Shown here piece by piece: positions 1 through 5,737 of a stretch of DNA of 14,214 nucleotides. The notes below the pieces were generated by a model. It saw only the letters and a list, made by a program, of their open reading frames with translations. It had not been told where the DNA came from and did not search any database. Every line of letters begins with the position of its first letter. Positions within the stretch are counted from its first letter, which is position 1. The DNA is from a candidate division Hyd24-12 bacterium UBA5074 (GTDB lineage: Bacteria > Fermentibacterota > Fermentibacteria > Fermentibacterales > Fermentibacteraceae): NCBI GenBank assembly GCA_002414865.1, contig DIAQ01000016.1, positions 1,179 to 15,392 on the forward strand. The letters run 5' to 3'. Made by a program: the position numbers and the translations under genes.

Positions 1-321
1 CTGCCCGGAGCCGGGGAGATGCAGAACTGCCTCTTCGGAGACGGGAACGGATACCACGCCACGGCGGCGGAGGTCTCGATGTACATGCATCTGCAGCCCT
101 CCTTCCGGCCCGATCCCCCATCCCTGCACAGGTACCCTCCGTCACCCGTCCCCGGGAGCATCCTCGATCCCGAGGAGTGGGCGGCCAGGTATCCGGAGGG
201 GCCGGCCGGCGTCGATGCGTCCAGAGCGTCGGCCGAGGCGGGCAGGGCGCTCTTCGATTTTCTCGTGGACGCCCTGGCCGGCGAGCTGGCCGCCTGGGAG
301 AGGGGTGGCCGCGATGCATGA
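1..321 (+). CDS. Creatininase-family amidohydrolase, C-terminal fragment
   Basis: This is the 3' end of a gene whose start lies left of the window; the frame is open from base 1, leaving about 106 residues. The segment GNGYHATAAEVSMYMHLQP resembles the conserved H-x-x-x-x-E-x-S block near the C-terminus of creatinine amidohydrolase/MftE-type proteins. The tail (RYPEG...DASRASAEAGRALFDFLVDAL) resembles the usual family ending, in which a 'G-D-P-x-x-A-S-A-E-x-G' segment precedes a last helix. Family members are metal-dependent amidases or peptide-processing enzymes; the substrate cannot be told from this fragment. Its stop codon overlaps the ABC ATPase start by 8 bases (ATGCATGA), so the two are probably cotranscribed. 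The N-terminal metal ligands are outside the window, so activity cannot be judged. Confidence 0.72.
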   Translation: MPGAGEMQNCLFGDGNGYHATAAEVSMYMHLQPSFRPDPPSLHRYPPSPVPGSILDPEEWAARYPEGPAGVDASRASAEAGRALFDFLVDALAGELAAWERGGRDA

Positions 322-1192
322 GCCGGCGGTCGCGATCCGTTCGCTGGCTGTCGATTACGGCAGACAGCGAGCCCTGGACGGGCTCGATCTCGAAGTGCCG
401 TCCTCGGGCGTATTCGGCCTCCTGGGGCGCAACGGCGCCGGGAAGACCACGACCATCCGGGCCATCGCGGGGCTCGTGAAGCCCGCGGCAGGGACGGTTT
501 CGGTCCTGGGCACCGACCCGGCCTCGGATCCCTCGGTCAGGAAGCTCCTATCGATCCTCCTCTCCGACGACGGGCTGGTGGCGGGCATAAGCGTCAGGGA
601 GAACCTCGTATGCTGGGCGCTGGTGAACGGCTGCACGATCCGCCAGGCCCGCCCTCTGGCCGGGGAGGCCCTGCGCAGGGTGTCCTCACCGCCCCCCGGG
701 GGGAAGCTCGTCCGCGACCTCTCCACGGGCGCGCGGAGGACGGTCGCCCTCGCGAGGAGCTTCATGCTCGACAGACCGCTCGTTATCCTCGACGAACCCA
801 CCGCCTCGCTGGATCCGGTGGCCTCGGCCGAATGCAGGGACCTCATACGGCACCTGTCAGCCGACAGGCCGGTGCTGCTATCCACTCACAACCTCTCCGA
901 GGCTGCCGAGCTCTGCCGACAGGTGGCCATCATCCATCTCGGGAAGGTGGTCTTCGACGGTCCACCCATCCCGCACGACCAGGTCGGAGCCTACCTGGTC
1001 AAGGTCGAGGACGGCAGGCTGTCCTGGGAGGGGAGGCCGCTGGCCGCGGATGAAACGGGCCAGTTCACGGTGACGACGCAGATGCCGCCTGCCGACGCCC
1101 TCTCCGCGCTCGTAGCCTCGGGTGCCAGGGTGACCGAGTTCAAACCGCTGCGCAGGAGCCTCTCGGACGTCTTCCTGGAGCTCGCGGGATGA
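314..1192 (+). CDS. ABC-2 type exporter, ATP-binding protein
   Basis: ATPase subunit of an ABC exporter, 292 residues from ATG 314. I chose this start because it follows AGGGGTG and the frame upstream reads through the preceding gene. The Walker A motif GRNGAGKTT is at residues 38-46, Walker B VILDEP at 157-162, and the switch histidine is H192 in LLSTHN. The signature is LSTGARR (136-142), a variant of LSGGQ that keeps Ser and Gly. The Q-loop glutamine seems to be missing, with Ser/Asp at 84-86, as in some NatA-like ATPases. After about residue 225 comes a C-terminal domain ending in SLSDVFLELAG, typical of NatA/DrrA-type subunits. It overlaps the permease gene by ATGA, so the two very likely form one transporter. 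The substrate is unknown; Na+, lipid, drug or peptide export are all possible. Confidence 0.92.
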   Translation: MHEPAVAIRSLAVDYGRQRALDGLDLEVPSSGVFGLLGRNGAGKTTTIRAIAGLVKPAAGTVSVLGTDPASDPSVRKLLSILLSDDGLVAGISVRENLVCWALVNGCTIRQARPLAGEALRRVSSPPPGGKLVRDLSTGARRTVALARSFMLDRPLVILDEPTASLDPVASAECRDLIRHLSADRPVLLSTHNLSEAAELCRQVAIIHLGKVVFDGPPIPHDQVGAYLVKVEDGRLSWEGRPLAADETGQFTVTTQMPPADALSALVASGARVTEFKPLRRSLSDVFLELAG

Positions 1193-1917
1193 GGGGCGTG
1201 GGAGGGGTCCTGCTGAGGGACTGGCTGTCGTTCAGGAGGTCCCTGGGACGGGCCGGCATGCTCAGGTTCATCATCATCTACTGCGGAGTCCTCGGCTACT
1301 TCATACCCTCGCGGATCGGGAATCCATCGGCGGCCATGCTGGTGTTCGCGATGATGCCCCTGTTCATGGCAGGACCCACGGCCATCGACTCCTTCGCAGG
1401 CGAGCGGGAGCGCAGGACCCTGGAAACCCTGCTCTGCTCGGAAGCGGGCAATTCCTCGATCGTGGCCGGCAAGGCGCTCTTCCCCCTGCTGCTCTCCCTC
1501 GGCCTCTCCTGGATCTCCCTTGCCGTCTTCGAGCTCGTCTCCCTGGTGCGCGGGACGGGGACAGCCGCTGCAGAGGCCATCTGCTTCTCCGCCCTGCTGG
1601 GAATAGTGCTCTCGAGCCTGGCCACGACCGTCGGGATGCACGTCTCGCTGAAGGCATCCAGCTCGAGGTCCGCCCAGCAGTGGTACTCGATCGTCCTCCT
1701 CGCGGTGGCTGTCGGCGCGCCGTTCGCCGTCAAATCGCTCGCGGATGCCGTCCCCGCATCCCTGAGGACGGGCATCGCTGCGGCCTTCGAAGGGGGTTGG
1801 TTCTCCCCCGGCTCTCTGATGAGCATCATCGCCCCTCTGCTTATCTCCACCGGCCTCTTCGCGCTGCTCCTCTCGCGCGCGTCACGGCTGCGCGTCCTGA
1901 ACGGGAGTCCGGCATGA
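1189..1917 (+). CDS. ABC-2 type transporter permease
   Basis: Membrane subunit of the exporter, 242 residues. It starts at ATG 1189 inside the ATPase stop (ATGA), with a GGAG about 8 bases upstream. The hallmark is FAGERERRTLETLL (69-82), the cytoplasmic coupling segment of ABC-2/NatB-like permeases. I count about six hydrophobic segments, near residues 26-39, 47-66, 95-118, 130-150, 167-183 and 210-228. That suits a single half-transporter that would dimerise on two ATPase subunits in the cytoplasmic membrane. No large extracellular loop or accessory domain is visible, which points to a compact NatB/GldF-like permease. Substrate is unknown. Its last codons overlap the cutA start (ATGA). Confidence 0.85.
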   Translation: MRGVGGVLLRDWLSFRRSLGRAGMLRFIIIYCGVLGYFIPSRIGNPSAAMLVFAMMPLFMAGPTAIDSFAGERERRTLETLLCSEAGNSSIVAGKALFPLLLSLGLSWISLAVFELVSLVRGTGTAAAEAICFSALLGIVLSSLATTVGMHVSLKASSSRSAQQWYSIVLLAVAVGAPFAVKSLADAVPASLRTGIAAAFEGGWFSPGSLMSIIAPLLISTGLFALLLSRASRLRVLNGSPA

Positions 1918-2252
1918 ACGGCTGCGGACCGGCCTCCGGAGATGTCGTCGCGCTGATCACCACGCTTCCCGGGAGGGAGGAGGCCATCGCGCTCGGCAGG
2001 TCGGCCGTGGAGGCCCGGCTCGCAGCCTGCGCACAGGTAGAGGGGCCGGTCACCAGCGTATACGAGTGGAAGGGCGTCATCGAGCAGTCCTCCGAGCACA
2101 GGCTCGTCCTCAAGACCTTTGCGCGCCTGTCGGCCCCCCTCGAGGCGTTCCTCAGGGAGCGTCACCCCTATGAGGTCCCCGAGTTCGCGACAAGCGGGAT
2201 CGCCGTGTCAGAAGACTACCTCTCCTGGATGAAGAGCCTCCTCGGGGAGTGA
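1914..2252 (+). CDS. cutA: Divalent-cation tolerance protein CutA
   Basis: Small trimeric CutA1 protein of 112 residues, the family's normal size. It shows the family's core: ALITTLPGREEAIALGRSAV, then RLAACAQV (35-42), the VTSVYEWKG strand (46-54), a LVLKT strand (64-68), HPYEVPE (84-90), and the C-terminal DYLSWM (101-106). E. coli CutA has the same HPYxxPE and DYLSWL elements. The family is linked to divalent metal (Cu2+) tolerance, though the molecular role is poorly defined. ATG 1914 is chosen because it overlaps the permease stop as ATGA and has GGGAG upstream; longer forms in this frame would run back into the permease gene. It is the last gene of the run, with a new promoter directly after it. 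Confidence 0.95.
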   Translation: MNGCGPASGDVVALITTLPGREEAIALGRSAVEARLAACAQVEGPVTSVYEWKGVIEQSSEHRLVLKTFARLSAPLEAFLRERHPYEVPEFATSGIAVSEDYLSWMKSLLGE

Positions 2253-2264
2253 GCAAGGCCCGGC

Positions 2265-2293
2265 TTGACACCCGGAGCGGGTACGGCTAAAAT
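2265..2293 (+). promoter_or_regulatory. sigma70-type promoter of the Rrf2-hcp-cupin operon
   Basis: A perfect -35 TTGACA (2265-2270), a 17-base spacer and a -10 TAAAAT (2288-2293, 5 of 6 matches) lie just after the cutA stop. Transcription would start near 2300, giving a leader of about 45 bases before the Rrf2 start. It is the best promoter match I see in the window. It sits beside the repeated element described next, as expected for a promoter repressed by its own first gene. Confidence 0.8.
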
Positions 2294-2326
2294 AGGAATA
2301 AGGACTCCGAATACTGAAATAGGAAT
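2287..2326 (+). repeat. Direct repeat AAATAGGAAT, candidate Rrf2 operator
   Basis: The 10-mer AAATAGGAAT occurs at 2290-2299 and again at 2317-2326, 27 bases apart. The match extends to CTnAAATAGGAAT (2287-2299 and 2314-2326). A related CGAAT at 2308-2312 lies between them, giving GAAT-type elements spaced 13 to 14 bases. The first copy overlaps the -10 box and the second lies in the expected early transcribed region. This AT-rich patch stands out from the GC-rich surroundings. A role as binding site for the downstream Rrf2 protein is inferred from position only. Confidence 0.5.
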
Positions 2327-2344
2327 CGATAAGGGGAGCAGGGC

Positions 2345-2785
2345 ATGAGCGGGATACTGAGGTTATCGGAGGCAGCCAATCTGGCCGTGCACGCCTGTGC
2401 ACTCCTCGCCGCCGCCGGGGACGAGAGGCTGTCCCACGACAGGATGGCCGAAGTTCTCGGAGTCTCCGAGTCGCACCTGGGGAAGGTGCTCCAGAAGCTC
2501 GTGCACGAAGGCCTGCTGAAGTCTGCGAGGGGGGCCGGGGGCGGCTTTCTGCTGGCCCGGAAGCCTTCCTCGATCACGCTCCTCGAGATTGTCGAGTGCG
2601 TGAACGGCCCGGTCGCCGGGGGCGGCTGCCTGCTCGGCCGCAGGGTGTGCAGCAGCGGCGAATGCGCCCTTGCAGCCCTCGGCGCCTCTGCGGCCGATCT
2701 CGTGGTGAAGTCGCTCGGTTCCATCACCCTCCAGACATTCGTGACATGCCAGCTCGATCCCGAGTGCGGAAAGGAAGGTGCCTGA
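2345..2785 (+). CDS. Rrf2-family transcriptional regulator with a cysteine cluster
   Basis: A 146-residue winged-helix regulator. The N-terminal DNA-binding part has the family's MAEVLGVSESHLGKVLQKL recognition helix (34-52) and the wing RGAGGGFLLAR (62-72). Next comes the SITLLEIVECVNGP linker and dimerisation helix. Three cysteines (C95, C102, C107) lie in the loop where IscR and NsrR bind an Fe-S cluster. The spacing here is C-X6-C-X4-C, so the cluster type cannot be assigned by spacing alone. Further cysteines are C85, C135 and C141. The start follows AAGGGGAG (2331-2338). The stop is 1 base before hcp, so the protein most likely controls hcp and itself in response to NO, iron-sulfur status or redox. 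NsrR-like is the best guess by context. Confidence 0.92.
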   Translation: MSGILRLSEAANLAVHACALLAAAGDERLSHDRMAEVLGVSESHLGKVLQKLVHEGLLKSARGAGGGFLLARKPSSITLLEIVECVNGPVAGGGCLLGRRVCSSGECALAALGASAADLVVKSLGSITLQTFVTCQLDPECGKEGA

Positions 2786-2786
2786 G

Positions 2787-4433
2787 ATGTTCTGCTATCA
2801 GTGCGAACAGACGAACCAGGGCAAAGGCTGCGACAGGTTCGGCGTCTGCGGCAAGGATCCCGTCTCCGCTGTCCTCATGGACTCCCTGCTCCATCTCCTG
2901 AAGGGAATCGGCTGGCACGCGGCGAAGGCCGGCACGGCCGGACTCGAAGATCGCGAGGCGGGGATCTTCGCAATCGAGGCGCTCTTCAGCACGATCACGA
3001 ACGTCAACTTCGATCCCGACACCCTCGAGCCGCTGGTGCGCAGGGCTGCCGCAATCCGGGACAGACTCGCGACGATGTCGGGCGCGTGCAGCTGCGGCAG
3101 CGGTTCGCACCTCCCGCTCGACCCGGCCACCTGGACCCCTCCCGCCACCCGCGAAGCCCTTCTCGCCGATGCCGCCCAGTTCTCGATCGACCACCGCGGG
3201 CAGCTCAACGGGATTCGCGAGACGGGGCTCGAGGAGCTCGTGACCCAGGGCCTCAAGGGCGCTGCGGCCTACGCCGACCACGCGCATGTCCTCGGCCACG
3301 AGGATCCGGCCCTGCTGGCGCAGTTCCTCCAGATACTCGGCTTCCTCGCGGTGAAGCACGATACCGGCGAGCTGCTCGGGAAGGCGCTCGAGGTCGGCAC
3401 GCTGAACTTCAAGGTGATGGAGATGCTCGACGCAGCCAACACCGGAGCCTATGGGCATCCGTCGCCTGCCCGCGTCCGTGTCACTCCCCGCAAGGGCCAC
3501 GCCATCCTCATCTCAGGGCATGACTACAGAGACCTCTACGAGCTCCTGAAGCAGACGGAGGGCAGGGGGATCGACATCTACACCCACGGCGAGATGCTCC
3601 CCGCCCACGGCTACCCCGGGCTGAGGAGGTTCTCTCACCTGGCCGGCAACTACGGCAGCGCATGGCAGAACCAGCAGAAGGAGTTCGATGCCTTTCCGGG
3701 CTCGATCCTGATGACCACCAACTGCATACAGAAGCCCAGGCCCTCGTACATGTCGAGGATCTTCACCTCGGGCCTCGTGGAGTTCCCCGGGGTGATCCAC
3801 ATAGCCGACCGCAACTTCGCGTCTGTCATCGAAGCAGCCCTGGCGCAGCCCGGGTTCGCTGCGGACGAGCCGGAGAAGCTCATAACCGTGGGATTCGGCC
3901 ACGAGGCGGTGCTGTCGGTCGCCCCCGCCGTCATCGACGCGGTGAAGAGCGGAGCGATCAGGCACTTCTTCCTCATCGGCGGCTGCGACGGCGCCAAGCC
4001 AGGCCGCGACTACTACACGATCCTGGCCGAGAGCGTGCCGTCCGACTGCGTGATCCTCACCCTGGCATGCGGGAAGTACCGCTTCAACAAGCTCGACTTC
4101 GGAGAGATAGGCGGCATTCCCAGGCTTCTGGACATCGGTCAGTGCAACGACGCCTACTCGGCGATCAGGATAGCGCTGGCCCTCTCCGAGGCTTTCGGAG
4201 TGGGCGTCAACGAGCTCCCGCTCTCCATAGTCCTCTCCTGGTACGAGCAGAAGGCCGCAGCCGTCCTTCTGACCCTCCTCTCGCTCGGGATCAGGAGCAT
4301 GAGGCTCGGGCCGACGCTGCCCGCCTGCCTGACCCCTGACGTCGTCGGGATCCTCTCGGAGAAGTTCGACATCATGCCGATAACGACACCGGAGGCTGAC
4401 CTGGCCGCCATCCTGGGCACGGGGAGCAGGTGA
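2787..4433 (+). CDS. hcp: Hybrid cluster protein (hydroxylamine reductase/NO reductase), class I
   Basis: A 548-residue Hcp, full family length. The N-terminal cysteines C3, C6, C15 and C21 (CX2CX8CX5C) are spaced as in Desulfovibrio, so the proximal cluster should be [4Fe-4S] (class I). All the hybrid 4Fe-2S-2O cluster ligands are visible by alignment: H245, E269, C313 (TTNCIQKP), C400 (GGCDGAKP), C428 (LACGKYRFN), C453 (GQCNDAYS), and E487 and K489 (WYEQK). Family members reduce hydroxylamine in vitro and act as NO reductase or S-nitrosylase in vivo. I chose ATG 2787, giving the family start MFCYQCEQT, with AAGGAAGG at 2771-2778. The in-frame GTG at 2778 overlaps that ribosome site. No hcr reductase gene is nearby, so the electron donor is unknown. 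Probably cytoplasmic. Confidence 0.97.
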   Translation: MFCYQCEQTNQGKGCDRFGVCGKDPVSAVLMDSLLHLLKGIGWHAAKAGTAGLEDREAGIFAIEALFSTITNVNFDPDTLEPLVRRAAAIRDRLATMSGACSCGSGSHLPLDPATWTPPATREALLADAAQFSIDHRGQLNGIRETGLEELVTQGLKGAAAYADHAHVLGHEDPALLAQFLQILGFLAVKHDTGELLGKALEVGTLNFKVMEMLDAANTGAYGHPSPARVRVTPRKGHAILISGHDYRDLYELLKQTEGRGIDIYTHGEMLPAHGYPGLRRFSHLAGNYGSAWQNQQKEFDAFPGSILMTTNCIQKPRPSYMSRIFTSGLVEFPGVIHIADRNFASVIEAALAQPGFAADEPEKLITVGFGHEAVLSVAPAVIDAVKSGAIRHFFLIGGCDGAKPGRDYYTILAESVPSDCVILTLACGKYRFNKLDFGEIGGIPRLLDIGQCNDAYSAIRIALALSEAFGVGVNELPLSIVLSWYEQKAAAVLLTLLSLGIRSMRLGPTLPACLTPDVVGILSEKFDIMPITTPEADLAAILGTGSR

Positions 4434-4777
4434 TGGGAGCCTCCGCGGTGAGGAGGGCCGACGCGCCCCGCCTGGACACGCCGCAGGGCGTGGATGCCAG
4501 GAGGCTGCACGAAAGCGAATCCGTCGAGGTCATCTCCATCGAGCTCGCGCCGGGAGCCTCCCTGCCGAGGCACTCGGCCCCCGTGGAGGTCTTCTTCTTC
4601 GTGGTGGAGGGAAGCGGCTCTCTGGAGACCGGCGGCGAGCGCCTCGAGGTCTCCGCAGGCATGCTCGTGCCCTCCGACGCCGGAGTTCCCCATACCTGGA
4701 CGAACGGCACTTCCGCCCCGCTGTCCATCCTGGTGGTGAAGACTCCGAATCCGCGATCCCGTACCGTGCGGAGCTGA
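4433..4777 (+). CDS. Small single-domain cupin protein
   Basis: A 114-residue single cupin barrel. Motif 1 is seen as PRHSAPVEVFFFVVEGSG (45-62), with H47 and E52 as metal ligands; the usual second His of H-x-H is replaced by Ala-49. Motif 2 is LVPSDAGVPHTWTN (78-91), with H87. The fold is common to metal-dependent dioxygenases, isomerases and small sensors, so no reaction is assigned. ATG 4433 overlaps the hcp stop (TGATG) and has GGGGAG six bases upstream; a GTG at 4430 would add one residue. Tight coupling to hcp suggests an ancillary role in nitrosative or redox stress. This is inference. A hairpin follows the gene. Confidence 0.85.
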   Translation: MGASAVRRADAPRLDTPQGVDARRLHESESVEVISIELAPGASLPRHSAPVEVFFFVVEGSGSLETGGERLEVSAGMLVPSDAGVPHTWTNGTSAPLSILVVKTPNPRSRTVRS

Positions 4778-4791
4778 TGCGGAAATGCGCA

Positions 4792-4820
4792 GGAGGGGCG
4801 ACCCGGCCGCCCCTCCGTTT
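4792..4820 (+). terminator. Hairpin terminator after the hcp operon
   Basis: GGAGGGGCG (4792-4800) pairs perfectly with CGCCCCTCC (4808-4816) around a 7-base loop, giving a 9-bp, almost all G:C stem. The trailing tract is only GTTT, so the T-run is weak. It sits 14 bases after the cupin stop. It may end transcription of the Rrf2-hcp-cupin unit before terC, perhaps leakily. Confidence 0.65.
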
Positions 4821-4847
4821 GCATCGCCCCGCTGCAAGGCACATAGT
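4819..4847 (+). promoter_or_regulatory. Possible weak promoter for terC
   Basis: TTGCAT (4819-4824), a 17-base spacer and CATAGT (4842-4847) give 3 of 6 and 4 of 6 matches to the -35 and -10 consensus. The pair lies between the hairpin and the terC ribosome site. It is a weak match in a short gap of about 117 bases. I see no yybP-ykoY (Mn2+) riboswitch core in this gap, which often precedes terC-type genes. Confidence 0.3.
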
Positions 4848-4894
4848 TACGTTTCCTGTTCACATCTGCCGTCGCCTGCTGGAGAGGGCCGCAC

Positions 4895-5737
4895 ATGACT
4901 GAGATAATCGCAGTCGTGGTGCAGCTTATCTTCCTCGAGGGCATCCTGTCGATCGACAACGCTGCCGTCCTGGGGGCCCTGGCGACCTGCCTCCCGACGA
5001 ACCGGGACATCCCCTGGCCGCACGGCCTCCGCTTCATGCACGGACCGATGAAGGCGCTCCTCGGAAGACAGCAGTCCGCCGCACTGAAGGTGGGCCTCCT
5101 GGGCGCCTACATAGGCCGGGGGACCATGCTGTTCTTCGCCGGCCTGGTGATCTCCAACCGGTGGATCAGGGTGGTGGGCGCCGCCTACCTGCTCTTCCTG
5201 GCCGTGAAGTACTTCGCCGGGTTGTGCTGCTCCCGGACTCCCGGCGATACCGATGCCGATGTCGCCGCGCCGAGCTGCGCGCCGGGCTTCTGGCGCACCG
5301 TCCTGGCCATCGAGCTGGCCGATCTCGCATTCAGCGTGGACAACGTGGTGGCTGCCGTCGCGCTCTCGCCCAGGTTCTGGGTGACGCTTCTCGGCGTGGG
5401 GATCGGGATCATCGTCATGCGCTTCGCGGCGGGCATCTTCGCGAAGCTGATCAGATGGGAGCCGGCCCTTTCCACGGGCGCCTATCTCCTGATCGCGGCG
5501 GTGGGCATCGAGCTGATCCTCGAGACGGCCGCGGGGCTGGTCCTGAGCGAGATCCAGCAGTTCGCCATCTCGGCCTCGATAATCTGCCTGACCATTCTCT
5601 TCGCGAGGACGGGGCTGAGGAGGGCGAGCCGGGCGTTCGGCTTCCTCCCGAAGGGCTGCATGGCCTTGTGCTGCCTCGCGAGATCCTTCGGGAAGGCGCT
5701 CTCCCCCCGGGGGGGGAAGCCGGACGGTCGGGCCTAG
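4895..5737 (+). CDS. TerC-family integral membrane protein (probable metal exporter)
   Basis: A 280-residue membrane protein. It has the family's twin acidic motifs in two related halves: EGILSIDNAAVLGALA (15-30) and ELADLAFSVDNVVAAVALS (140-158), where the Asp-Asn pairs D21-N22 and D149-N150 mark the family. I estimate about seven membrane segments, near residues 3-20, 66-87, 93-111, 133-156, 160-182, 194-218 and 222-238. TerC/YkoY/YjbE proteins export Mn2+ or supply metal to exported enzymes, or take part in tellurite resistance. The start follows GGAGAGGG (4881-4888). The tail after residue 250 is unusual, with CMALCC and a basic end encoded across a C6G8 tract. Its stop codon overlaps the stop of the opposite-strand sugar transferase. 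Confidence 0.9.
   Translation: MTEIIAVVVQLIFLEGILSIDNAAVLGALATCLPTNRDIPWPHGLRFMHGPMKALLGRQQSAALKVGLLGAYIGRGTMLFFAGLVISNRWIRVVGAAYLLFLAVKYFAGLCCSRTPGDTDADVAAPSCAPGFWRTVLAIELADLAFSVDNVVAAVALSPRFWVTLLGVGIGIIVMRFAAGIFAKLIRWEPALSTGAYLLIAAVGIELILETAAGLVLSEIQQFAISASIICLTILFARTGLRRASRAFGFLPKGCMALCCLARSFGKALSPRGGKPDGRA

Noticed and set aside
2253..2270. Terminator hairpin after cutA (CAAG/CTTG around GCCCGG)
   Set aside because: The stem is only about 4 bp, has no T-run and overlaps the -35 box of the next promoter.
2778..2786. GTG 2778 as the hcp start
   Set aside because: It overlaps the ribosome site AAGGAAGG; ATG 2787 gives the standard MFCYQC N-terminus.
4778..4894. Possible yybP-ykoY Mn2+ riboswitch before terC
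   Set aside because: The gap is short and mostly hairpin plus spacer; I do not see the conserved loop sequences.
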